Source of the DNA: Orobanche coerulescens | Lineage: Eukaryota; Streptophyta; Magnoliopsida; Lamiales; Orobanchaceae | Direction: 5' to 3' | DNA: 64,000 nucleotides | Assembly (NCBI GenBank): GCA_033398695.1 | Contig: CM065804.1 | Coordinates: 50,623,501 to 50,687,500 of the forward strand | Shown: positions 23,298-34,223 of the stretch, piece by piece | Numbering within the stretch: position 1 is the first letter of the stretch | How the letters are laid out: the number at the start of each line of letters is the position of its first letter | Notes under the pieces: model-generated | The model's input: the letters and a program-made list of their open reading frames with translations, nothing else | What the model was told of the DNA's origin: nothing | Database searches by the model: none | Position numbers and translations under genes: made by a program

Positions 23298-24394
23298 CGG
23301 ACCAGCCACATTTCCCCTCATTTTTCATTTCCTTCCTTCTCCTTCCGCGAATGGCGATTCATGGGTGACGAAGCCATGTTGTTTAACAACAAATCCATGA
23401 AGTCCTTGAGTTCATAACATCAATCAATCATCCGTTATCACCCTTTGATCCATCGAATCAAGGTAATCTTCCTTAGAACCCTAATTTCGTGAATTTGGGG
23501 ATTTTTGCATTTTCGTCCGATTCGTTCCGTGTTGTTGATTAATTCATGATGGGTATGATTAATCTTGGTAGTATTCTTGTGTTTAACATCATTTAATCCA
23601 TTGTTCTTCGTCGAATCGAAGTATATTTCTTGATTTCCTTCGAATTGACTTTTTGGGGGATTTGTCCCCGATCTCATTTTTCATCCGTTTTCGATGGATT
23701 GATTATGGTTAAATGATGTTGTTAAACATATTCTATGGATTGTATATCCATATTTCAACTTGGAATTCCGTTTTCGTGATTTGACGGAACGAATCGTGTT
23801 CTTGGCCGTTTGGGGGAAATCCGTGAACTTTCGTCATTCGTTCTTTGAATTCAACGGCTTTGAGTCGTGTTATGGAATTCATTTCATTGTTATTATTTGT
23901 CCTTCGTAGTTTATGAACGTGAGTTGGCGTTCGGTGGAGTCGGCGTGTTCGTAGTCGGTTCGGGCCAACCTACTTCGGTCGATTCTCCGCGTTGTTCTTA
24001 TTCGAGGCAAGTACCTTGCCCATACTTTTCTTATTTTATGGATATGATGATCGGTGATCGTCTTGGTGTGTTTGTTTGGTTGTTTGAAATGAAGTTTCAA
24101 AAGATTTCGGTTTGGCCTCGTTAAAGGCTTTCTTTCAAATGGCGTTTGTGTTTTGTGAATGGTGTGTTTTGGGGATTGATTATGATTTGGTTATTTTGAA
24201 CGTTGAAGAATTTGATGATGATACTCCGATTGTTTAAAGTTATGGAATCGTGTATTCCGTATTTAATCTTGTTATGGTGTTTTGAAGAGTTTGATAATGG
24301 TGTCGAGTTAATGGCCATCTCTAGTGAGTATTCTTAATGAACTTACATTCTTAGCATATTAGTGTTGAATGAGTAACGTGTGTGTGTGTATGCT

Positions 24395-24521
24395 CACTAC
24401 GGGTTAGATCCGACGGGGTCTCGGTAGGGGTCCACGGAGGGGTGGATCCGCGAGCTTGCTTTTAACCACTACGGGTTAGATCCGACGGGGTCTCGGTAGG
24501 GGTCCACGGAGGGGTGGATCC
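24395..24521 (+). repeat. 72-bp tandem duplication inside the LARD-1 3' LTR
   Basis: Same two-unit structure as at 18828-18957, with one base difference visible in the first unit. Confidence 0.9.
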
Positions 24522-27500
24522 ATGGTTAATTGTGGTGCATTTTTACAAATGTGATTTGACTATGGCATTTCCGGAAATGAGTGCTTTTGAACGGTTTTCA
24601 TGATTGCATGCATTGACTAAGTGTGTAAGAGGTAAGTTGTTCGTTTGGCCTACTTGGCTAGGATGGCTATAGAGTATTTTGTTGTTTGTGTTAAATCCTT
24701 TATTTGTGGATTTTGATGTTGGAAGACGAACCTTGTGGTCGTTCTTGTGTACTGTGAATTGATGAGATTTGGGGCTAAAATCCTAATGGTTTTGTAAAAG
24801 TCGTTTTACGGATTTGGGGCTAAAATCCCAACGGTTTGGTTAATATCATTTTTCAGAAAGTAAACCTTTGGGGCGGTGACCCCTTTTTGTCTTTTGGATT
24901 TTGAAAAGTAGGATTTGATAATCCTAAATTGTCTTCTATTAAAACTCTCGATGGCATTCTAAACCATTTTATAAATTACTTCCATTGATTTATGATATTT
25001 CGATTTTGAAATGTTTTCTCAAACCCTTGCCTCGGGAAGTACTTTTCGTTTCGTTTGGATCTTTGAGGATCCTCGGTTATTGTTATTCGTGGAATGTGAA
25101 TTGTATGGCTCGTATTTGCACTTTGTTCTTGCACTAGCAAAACAGTGGAGTTTTGCTAACCCCCGAGTATTCGGGGGGTGGATGTCTGTTTTTGCATTCA
25201 GGTTTTGGAGCATAACACAGGGTCGGCACGAAGGATGATGAAAGATGATCGATACTAATCACATGAGGAACCGTACATCGTGTGTTGGTTCAGTTGTACT
25301 TTATTTTTCGCTGCTATATTGTTTCCGTTGTACGGGTGTGGTTGTATTTTGTCCCCTGCGTGGGCATGAGTTGTATTTGAGTTGTATGTATTTGTGGAAA
25401 GACCAAATCGGTCTACTGAGTCATTTTAGCCTGAAAGGCATGGTTGAGTTGTTATATGTCGTTACCAGCCTGGTAGATCCTTGAGGAAAGGTTCTACGGC
25501 GTGTAATATCCCTGAGCGGATTGGGGGTGTTACATTACATGAGACTTTTGAGGAAGACCCTGACAGGTTTTCCTACCCAGTGCTGATGGAGTTTGTTAAA
25601 GAAATGAAGTACAAGGAGATTGGAGGCATATATGTCATAAACAATGGCTGGAAACTGGTGTCAGATGATCAAACTCTTGGTAAATATACTAACGGGAAAT
25701 CCTTGCTTGATTTTTACATCGACTGCATTGTCGACAAAGATACCAGCAATGAAACAAATGCAACCACATGTGATTGTAAGGCCAAGACCAAGCCCTCTTA
25801 GAACTAAGGAAAAGAAAGCTGAGAAACGGACTTTTGTGACAGTACAGAGTCTTCGAAAGATGAAGGGTTTGAATGATGACAAGGAAAGGAGAATTAACAC
25901 AAGGAAGAAACTAAAGTTCAGTGATCCTGATGCAAGTACTCCCGGGGAGGAATTGTTAGGTTTATCGGATAACTTTACAAGGTTCGAGTCACCTGGTCCA
26001 GAGACAAAGACAGCTGGTGAGGAATTGGGAAAAGATGTTGAAGGTGAAGGATGTAATGATTATGAAATAAGAAGGAATGAGAATCTTGCGAAAAATAAAG
26101 CAAAGTTTAAAGAACATTGATTGGTCCCAAGTAAGCCTGCTGAGAGTTGTCAAAAGGACAAAGGAAAATGCAAGGAAGCAAATGACAATGCAAGTGAAAG
26201 TGAGTACCTCCCAAATAATAATGATGCTGAACCTGAACAACAAAGTGACCATGAGGATGATAATGTCACTTCAAAGGTATGTTTTTGCTTAATTTAAGCA
26301 TCCATTCATGTTTATAGTACTGCTGGTGATTGACGAATATTAAAATTTGTAGAGAACAAAAAAGGTCAAGAGACAGAAAGTTGAGATCGGTGCCGGCCCA
26401 AAAACTCGTTCTCGAGCTACTAAACTTCCAGATTCATCCATAAACAAGAAAGCGGTTGCGGGCGCAACTTCATTTTCTGTAGAGGTATATTTATTTTTGC
26501 ACACTTGTTTATCACGCGTATGATGGTTTCGTGTTTGTGTGTGAGGAATTACGATACTTGTTTAAAATTAAAATATAACTGAGCTGAGAAGTTTTTGTTG
26601 ATATTGTTTATAATCTTCCTTTGAAGGTCAATAATGCACAAGTGGAATCTGCACCAGTGGTTTCTCTAAAAGAGAAGCTAAAAAATCTGAGAGAAGGTCC
26701 TGGTTCAATGACGGCATACTTGGAGTTACGGGAACGTGAAAAACTACAACTTCAAATGGAAATTCCGCGGGCAGAGTCTCAAACACAAAATTTGCAGTCA
26801 GAGTCCGGTAATTTAACTTGTATAATATCTTGTGTCCTTCAAATGGTAAGTTAGCGGGCTGCTCTGTTTTTAGGAGTTACTTGGTTAAAGAATCTATTTT
26901 TATTCTTGATTAGGCACTTTAGAAATTTGTTTTTAGATATTTGATTATTGGTAATTTATCTCATATATCAAAAAATGGATAATAAAATTGTCAAAACAAA
27001 CACAACTTTTAATGTGACTTTTGGCTAAAAATATCAAATTTCTTGTTAAAAGTAATTAAGTCAGTCATTGCTACTAGTTTCATATAAGATTTAACTCTTA
27101 TGTTTACGTATGAGAAAAATCATAACCTGAGTAATATTATCTTGATTAATATTTGTATTAATGCCTATAACCAGATGAATTTGTCTTTCTACTCTCGCTT
27201 TAGCGCAAGGCCTGCATCATTCATTTGTTAAATTGTTGGATCACATATTCAATTTATTATTTGCATTCATTCTTTAATTTGAGTAATGGTGATTAAGATA
27301 ATTGGTGATGTATTTGCATTCATTCTTCGGTACATGGTCCTGCATCATTGGATTGTTATTTTATTGCTATCTGAAACAAACAAATATTCTACTCTATATA
27401 TACGGTGCGTTCTTGTTTTTTTCTTTTAAGTTATATTCATATTGAACACTAAATCCATATCATTTGTTTAGTTTTATGTTCTGTCGTGGGTGCATTTGAT

Positions 27501-27589
27501 GGAAAACAGCTGCAGACTACTTGTCTGTTTTGTACGTTTTTTTTTATCAACATGGTTGTCATGGCAGACTACTCGTCGTGATTTATAGA

Positions 27590-27765
27590 TCGAATGCCTG
27601 ACTTCAAATATGTAGAATTACATGCAAAGGCCTGACTTCAAATATGTAGATCCAATGGAAGGCCTGACTTCAAATATATAGACTACATGTCATGTCTATT
27701 TGGAAGGCCTGACTTCAAATATGTTTGTCAAAGGCCTGACTTCAAAGATGTAGACTACTCGTCAT
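27590..27765 (+). repeat. Short tandem array of GCCTGACTTCAAATATGTAG in a CACTA-2 intron
   Basis: Five copies of GCCTGACTTCAAATATGTAG or close variants, with spacers of about 12 to 35 bp, lie in the long intron between exons ending 26807 and starting 27899. Nearby, a 'catggttgtcatggc' phrase occurs at 27550 and 27777, flanking the array. The remainder of this 1.1-kb intron is AT-rich with no visible feature. Confidence 0.8.
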
Positions 27766-29575
27766 GATTTATCAACATGGTTGTCATGGCGTATCACTGC
27801 CGTGATTTAAACTTAACACGCAAAGCACGAACATTTGAAATTTTCTCTAAATTACTATATAAAGAAGATAGTGCGTTCTAATTATTATTAGTTTTCAGTT
27901 GATCCACCTATTGATGAAGCTCTGAAAAGAAAACGAGGGAAGACCAAAATGATTCATGTTCATAACAGAGTAGAGAGAAAAAGGATCACCCTCAATTATC
28001 TAAACCAGCCTATATCGGATTAAGGCAAGTTACTATCTGAATTTAGCAGCTTTTTGGGGACAACTGTTAGGCAATTTGTGTCTCTTACTTGTGCCAATTG
28101 GCATCAAGTTCCTGAAAAGGAACTGTTATGGGAGTATGTCAAGGTAAAATATGTTCATATGTCAAAATCTCGCAACATTTGGTTTATATATTCCTATTTA
28201 TGCACTTTGTGTAATTTTATGTAGGGCAAGTACATCGTTCCCGAAGATGCTAAACCGTGGGTTCAAAAAACGATGAGTGATCAGTTTAGGAGCCACAAAA
28301 GTCGAATTAAGAGAGACCATTACAAACCTTATCATACAGATGAAGAGAGGTTGGCACACAGGCCTGAGGAGGTTCCTCTTTCAGACTGGAAGATTCTTTT
28401 GAAGTATTGGGGTGACGAAAAAGTTCAGGTAATGGATTTAAATTCAATGAAGTATTGACATAGAGAAAGTGCAATGCTACTTGCATATAAAACATAGAAC
28501 AGTCATGTAATCAGTATATAGTGAAACTTTTAGAGAATATAATTTACCTTCTCTTATCCTTAGATTGTGCATGTGGTGGTCTAAATGTTGTTGCCACCTT
28601 CAACTTTTTCCAGCTCAAATATTCTATGTAGTTTCTCACAACTTTTTCCAGTATACTCGGATTAAATTTAGTATGAAAAATGTTGATGATAAATGTTCCC
28701 TTTTTATATAGGAAATTGCAGAAAGGAATTCAGAGGCATGGAAAAAAATTACGGAGACGCATACTACTGGTTCCAAGAGTTTCGCCCAAATTTCCCACAA
28801 CCTGGTAATGCATTTTTGATCTAATTTTATGAAGATATTAATGTAGTTCTAGTACTAGCAGGATGAATTCAGCATTAATGTAGTTAATGCTGCTAGCATG
28901 ATTTATTATTCTAATTTTATGAAGATATTAATGTAGTTTTTACATGTTAAATTTGTTGAATTCAGCAACTTGAAAAACTTAAAAAACTTGAAAAAACTCG
29001 TGGCGATGGTGATGTTGATTCTGAGGAAGAGCTGGTTAAAATATCTGATGCTGATGTATATATAGCGACTCGTAAAAGAAAAGATGACCGCGAATACAAG
29101 TTACCCGAGGAGGTGCTTAAAACGGTTAAGGATAAAATTGTAAGTATTAAATGAACATTTTCCACTATTGATGATATTGTTTATTGTATTTATTTTTGAA
29201 TCAAATGTTCTTTTCTTTTTACAGGCCGATGTTGAGAAAGTTCTACAAAATGAAGGTGCTGAAGCTGCTGATAAATTGGTTCATGGTGGTAAGGAACATG
29301 GCCCATCTTACCTGATTGGGAGGCTTATTCGTAAAAATGAACCAAAGTCGAAGAATTCAGCATCATGTACACCGTCCGTCATAGTTCCAGATCAGTTGGT
29401 GTCAGACCTAACTACTAAGATCAGGGCTCAACTTGAGCAAGAGATGGATGAGAAACTTAACCAAAAAATTCGAGAAATGATGAAAATGTTGGCTGACAAG
29501 AATCTAGATTTAAAGCTGCACATTGAGGACTCTGAGATATCGGTAGAAGTGTCCCATGGAGATGACAATGTCTGA

Positions 29576-30280
29576 TCAATTCATTTTACACTATGCTAAG
29601 TAACCTAAGTAGCTTTTGTTATATTTTTCGATTGAGATGGCATTACTTGTTGGTACTTAGCTTTTAAACGGTACTTAAGGCTAGATGGTATTTAAGTCTG
29701 ATTTTGGATGGTTGGTTTATGTAGTAGATGTATTAGAATGGCTTGTGGATTTATGTAGTTATTTCGGATGATTTATGTATTTGGATGGTTGTTTGATAAC
29801 CTTTTATGTATTGGTATGTTTGAATTTATTTTTAATGGGTAATTCTATTTTTAAATACCATATGTTGATTTTTAGCATTTAGAGTGTTGGTAAAAGACCT
29901 GTGAAAATGTACCCATTGATCCCAAAAATATACCTTTACGTGTTACAGTAGTACTAAACAGGTGTAGCCATATGTCTACAGCTATACTTTTAATGGTGTC
30001 ACCACATAGATAACGGTGTTGGCATAGATCTACAACAACACGTCGTAAGGTGTAGGAACAGAACAAAAAAGTGTTGGCATAGGGGTCTACAGCTACACTT
30101 TTCCACGGTGTTACGAGAAACTATAAAAGTGTTAGCGTAGACCCCTATGGTAGCGGCCATTTTTGTAACACCCTAAAATTTAGTCAAAGTGTAGTCGTAG
30201 CCTGTTTTTTTTTTACCAACACTTTTTGGGCTGTGAATACACTTTTTTAGGTGTGACTGAAGCCCATATATGGCGTAGTG
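29576..30280. repeat. CACTA-2 3' flank and right subterminal repeat array
   Basis: After the gene 2 stop comes about 300 bp of AT-rich 3' flank, then (from about 29880) at least six copies of AAAGTGT(T/A)GGCATAG or GTGTAGCC in both orientations, ending in the terminal repeat. This matches the left array at 11488-11680 and is the likely transposase-binding region. Confidence 0.75.
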
Positions 30281-30397
30281 TATATAGTAACTTTTACAAT
30301 AAATAAATACTTAGTATATAGATTGTTTGTATCTTGATTGAGCATATATATGAAATTTATATCTTTCATGCTTATGTCTGCTTTGGTATGCGTAGAG

Positions 30398-33300
30398 ATG
30401 GATCGGAGTTGGATAACAACGACAAAGCCAGGAGATCCAAAATATAAGGCCGGAGTGACTGACTTTATTAATTTCGCAGTGAGGAATAGTAGAGGACGTG
30501 ATTAGTTACCTTGCCCTTGCTTTAAGTGTCATAATTTGTTGCATAGAAGAGTTGATGAAATACTTAATCACTTAAACAGATATGCATTTGATAGAACTTA
30601 CGCTTATTGGATTTTCCATGGAGAAGTTACGGGAAGTACGTCGAGTACTTCTAAGGAGGGCGAGAATGAAGGTTATGCTACGTATCAGGGTGATAGGTTG
30701 GAGGATATGTTACGTGTGGCTGAAGATAACTTAATTGGAAATCCTTCCATTGCTCAATCCTTGTTAAATGATTCTCAAATGCCTTTGTATCTTGGTTGCA
30801 ATAAATATACAAGATTGTCGGTGTACTTAAGTTGTATAATTTGAAGGTTTGGTCATGGTTGGATCGATACGAGTTTTATGCGTTACTTGAGTTCTTGGGA
30901 GACATGCTCCCGGATGACAATATGCTTCCGAAAAGTACTTATGAGTCCAAAAGATATTGTGCACGACAATGGGCTTGCGTTATGAAAAGATCCATGCTTG
31001 TCCTAATGATTGCATACTTTATCGTCATGAATATGAGTCATTAACAAGTCATCTATGTGCAATACCTCTCGATACAAGAAAAATACAAAAGTGTCGGCTA
31101 AGGTTTTATGGTATTTCCCAATAATACCAAGGTTTAGAAGATTGTATTCAAACCTGTGGGATGCGAGAGAAGTTGACATGGCATCATAATGGTCGAAAAA
31201 GGATGGGTACCTTAGACACCGGTGATTCACCCCAATGGCGGTTTATAGATGGATTTTTTCGGAGTTCAGTAAAGATGAACGTAATTTACGCCTTGCATTG
31301 TCAACTGATGGCATGAACCCATTTAGCAACCTTAGTAGCACTTATAGTACTTGGCCAGTTATTTTGGTCACTTATAATTTATCTCCTTCTCTATGCATGA
31401 AAAGCAAGTACATGATGTTGACATTGTTAATTTCTGGGCCAAAACAGCCTGGAAATGACATTTGCGTGTACCTGGATCCGCTTATTGATGATTTAAAGCT
31501 TTTGTGGTATGAAGGTGTAGAGGCTTATGATGCTCATCGCAAAGAAATGTTCAATTTGAAAGCAATGTTGTTCTGCACCATACAGGATTTTCCGGCATAT
31601 GGTAATCTGTCAGGGTATACAGTTTATGGACAGACAACTTGTCCGTTGTGTGAAGATGGTTTCAAGGGAAAGTGGTTATCAGGTTCTGGAAAGAATGCTT
31701 TTTATGGGCATCGTGTGTTTTTGCCATGTGAACATCATTATCGTAAATATAAGAAAGCCTTTAATGGGGAACAAATGTTTGAAAGTCGTCCAAAGGTTTT
31801 TACAAGTGAGGAGGTGTATGAAAAGGTGAAAAATATCCAGATTACTTATGGAAAAAAGAAAAAGAAAAATCACCTTCCTAAACAAGGTTACAAGAAATGC
31901 TCTCATTTATGGGATTTGCCTTATTGGAGATTCTTATTTGTTAGGCATTCTTTGGATGTTATGCATATCGAGAAGAATGTATGTGAAAGTCTTATTGGTA
32001 CATTTCTAAATATCCTTGGGAAGTCAAAAGATGGCCCTAAATCCAGGGTTGATTTACTAGAAATGGGGATTAGACCCGAACTCCATGTTGTTCACAAGAA
32101 TGGGCCTCGAAAATACTTACCACCTGCTGCTTATACATTATCAAAAAAGGAGAAAGTCCAATTTTGTGAATGTTTGGCTGGAGTCAAAGTACCAGAGGGT
32201 TATTCTTCAAATATCAGTAGCCTTGTGTCAATGGAACACTTGAAGCTTATGGGTCTTAAATCTCATGATTATCATATTCTGATGCAACATTTGTTGCCCG
32301 TGGCTATTCGTGGCATTTTACCTAAAAATGTTAGAAATGTGATTATTAGACTTTGTTCTTTTTTCAATGCAATCTATAGCAAAGTCATTAATCCTAAAGA
32401 TCTAGATGATTTAGAGGATGAAATTATCATTATTTTGTGTCAACTGGAAATGTACTTTCCACCATCATTTTTTGATGTCATGATTCATTTGACTTTGCAT
32501 TTGGTGAGAGAGATAAGATATTGTGGGCCAGTGTATTTGAGATCTCAATGGCCTTTCGAAAGGCAAAATAAAACGTACAAGGGGTATGTGAAGAATGCTT
32601 ATCGTCCCGAAGGTTGTATAGCAAAGCGGGTCCAATATGAGTGTGCTATTTCACTTTGTAGTGAATATTTAGGAAATGTGAAGATGTTAGGACTTCCTGT
32701 TTCACGTCATGAGGATAGAATGGATGGGAAGGGGACCATTGGCCATAAACAAGCCGACTTGTCGATGGAGAAGTGGATGATGGCTCACACATATATTCTT
32801 CACAATGAGGATGAAGTTGCACCGTATGTCGAAACACATATGGATTTCTTGAGGAAGAAGTACAATCACAAGGCGCTTGAGAAGTCGATAGCAAATGAGC
32901 ATAACCATACATTTTATGCTTGGTTCAAAGAACAAGTTATGAGCGAACTTGAAGCTTCATCACATTCTATTTCAGATCGGGTCAAGAGCTTAGCATATGG
33001 GCCTAATTTCAGTGCCACCTTTTACTCCGGGTTTGCCATTAATGGCCACACATTCTACACGAAGAATCAAGATGAAAAAAGTACTATGCAAAATAATGGG
33101 GTAACTTTGGAAGCCGTAGCTATGCATTTTTCTAGTGCTAAAGATAAGAAGCCTAGGTTTTGTAAAATGCGATATTATGGTGTCATTGAAGAGATTTGCG
33201 AGTTGCATTACATTGGTTTTACTATTCCTCTTTTTGGATGCAAATGGGTTGACAATAGTAATGGTGTTTTCTTTGAGGACTCGGGGGCTATAGTGGTCAA

Positions 33301-33658
33301 TCTTCACAAAGAAGGTCATAAGGAAGATCCTTTCATATTAGCTATCCAGGCAAAGCAAGTGTTCTATGTGATCGACCCTTCTGATAAGAGAAGGTCAATA
33401 GTTATATCACCATCATCTCGATATGCAATTGAGGATCATGAAGATGATAGTATGGAAGATAAGGAGTGTTGTTACAAGAGGAGTCAAATAGAGTATGATG
33501 ATAATGGAGATTCCTCTATCTATATAAGAAATGATCACGATGAAGGGATATGGGTCGAAAAGGACAAGAATGAGGGAAAGTTGCAAAAGCGTCGTCGGGT
33601 AAAAACTCACAGTGGCTCAGTGAGATTCACTGAACCAAACACCCCTTTAAGAAATTGA
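30398..33658 (+). pseudogene. CACTA-1 transposase (tnp2 type), N-terminus broken, 807-codon core open
   Basis: En/Spm-type transposase. From ATG 30398 the transposase-associated domain reads 'YKAGVTDFINFAVRNS', a stop (TAG near 30504), then 'CPCFKCHNLLHRRVDEIL'. Frameshifts follow near 30815 and 31000-31230. The frame 31235-33658 is open for 807 codons. It contains 'LALSTDGMNPFSNLSSTYST', 'HSLDVMHIEKNVCESLIGT' (tnp2 hallmark, residues about 230-250), a DUF4218-like segment with 'DVMIHLTLHLVREIRYCGPV' (about 410-430), and a DUF4216-like segment with 'YYGVIEEICELHYIGFTIP'. The C-terminus is acidic then basic. Introns seem absent from the core. It lies directly after CACTA-2, in the same orientation as gene 2. 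Confidence 0.88.
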
Positions 33659-33989
33659 TAATTTGATTTTCAAAGCTAAGGACAAGGACTTATCCTATAG
33701 AACCCCCACTTGGCAGCAATTAGTATTGGTGGTGGAGGTAGGTGGTTATGGCGGCTGACAGTGGTTGCTGTGGTGGTGGTGGAAATAGTTGGTGGTGGTG
33801 GAGGTGGGTGGTGTGGTGGAGGTAGGTGGTAGTGGTGGATGGTGGTAAAGGTGGCAGGAGGTGGTGGTGGGTGATGGTGGATGGTGGATGGTGCATGAAA
33901 TTACTATACAAACTCACGGACCAAACATGTAATTTACTAACGAAGTGAGTTAACGGAAGTTAGGAAAAAACCCAAATCCGCCAAAAAAA
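33659..33989. repeat. GGT-rich simple sequence between CACTA-1 genes
   Basis: 33725-33895 is a strongly strand-biased run of GGTGGTGG, GGTGGAGG and GGTGGATG units on the plus strand. It has G-quadruplex potential, and the threonine/histidine-rich open frame on the minus strand is an artefact. The rest of the spacer shows nothing. Confidence 0.8.
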
Positions 33990-34175
33990 AAAGTTGTCAG
34001 AGTTTTAACCGAAAACAGTCAATTATTATATCAAAGGTATAACTGAAACATCATTACAAAATTGATGTTATATTCTGAAAAACTGTCAAAGTTTTAACTG
34101 AAAAAAGTCAATTATCATATGAAATGTATAACTGAAACATCATTACAAAATTGATGTTATATTATGAAATGCATT
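33990..34175 (+). repeat. Two-copy direct repeat of about 87 bp
   Basis: 'ctgaaacatcattacaaaat' followed by 'tgatgttatattctgaaa' occurs at about 34043 and again at about 34132, each preceded by 'agttttaactgaaaa(a/c)agtc'. The repeat sits directly upstream of CACTA-1 gene 2 and may be part of its promoter or leader. Confidence 0.75.
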
Positions 34176-34223
34176 TATATTTTCAATTTATATGGCATCT
34201 GAAGTCCAAATTTTTGCAGGTTA

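Larger units (their letters stand above)
16739..25534 (+). mobile_element. LARD-1: complete large non-autonomous gypsy derivative
   Basis: Two LTRs of 3.2 kb (16739-19967 and 22316-25534) flank a 2.35-kb internal region. The 5-bp target duplication TTACA is present at 16734-16738 and 25535-25539. LTRs begin TGTAATATCC and end GGGGGTGTTACA. A PBS (TGGTATCGGAGC, 19972) and PPT (TTTTAAGGAGGGTAGA, about 22300-22315) are present. The internal part contains no recognisable gag or pol, so it depends on an autonomous partner. The LTR termini and PBS match Gypsy-2, making a Tekay/Del-type partner likely. It sits in codon 26 of CACTA-2 gene 2. Confidence 0.92.
22316..25534 (+). repeat. LARD-1 3' LTR
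   Basis: 3,219 bp. Starts TGTAATATCC after the PPT and ends GTTACA before the duplication TTACA. It differs from the 5' LTR by roughly twenty scattered substitutions in the last 2.2 kb but by many small indels in the palindromic segment 22780-23150. Confidence 0.92.
16662..29575 (+). pseudogene. CACTA-2 gene 2: PB1-like N-terminus plus Ptta/En/Spm-type region, split by LARD-1
   Basis: The likely start is ATG 16662. After 25 codons LARD-1 interrupts, and the same frame resumes at 25540. The joined N-terminus ('QHKGRFTKNKYLDGLHE' across the site) resembles plant PB1-like domains. A basic/acidic linker follows, with a frameshift near 25765 and a stop at 26118. Later exons with consensus GT-AG sites: 26353-26484, 26627-26807, 27899-28143, 28225-28428, 28712-28804, 28966-29139 and 29225-29575. 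The region 'LSSFLGTTVRQFVSLT' to 'KPWVQKTMSDQFRSHKSRIK' is the plant Ptta/En/Spm transposase family (PF03004 type). The C-terminus 'KEHGPSYLIGRL' precedes a coiled-coil-like Gln/Glu-rich tail. By analogy with En/Spm it may be a DNA-binding regulatory protein. One further stop lies near 28021. Confidence 0.75.
11488..30280 (+). mobile_element. CACTA-2: complete CACTA transposon nested in CACTA-1
   Basis: The left end starts CACTACGCCATATATGGGC and the right end is the inverted repeat GCCCATATATGGCGTAGTG finishing at 30280, a near-perfect match over the first 19 bases. TAT at 11485-11487 and 30281-30283 is the 3-bp target duplication. Net of LARD-1 the element is about 10 kb. It contains a transposase gene (13251-16486) and an accessory gene (16662-29575) into which LARD-1 is inserted. 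Both have a few stops or frameshifts. Removing it restores continuous CACTA-1 sequence directly upstream of the CACTA-1 transposase. Confidence 0.92.

Noticed and set aside
27590..27765. CRISPR-like direct repeats with spacers
   Set aside because: Units are about 20 bp with irregular spacers of about 12 to 35 bp, inside a transposon intron of a plant genome. No cas genes.
33720..33917. His/Thr/Pro-rich minus-strand frame
   Set aside because: Complement of a GGT-rich simple repeat; not a gene.
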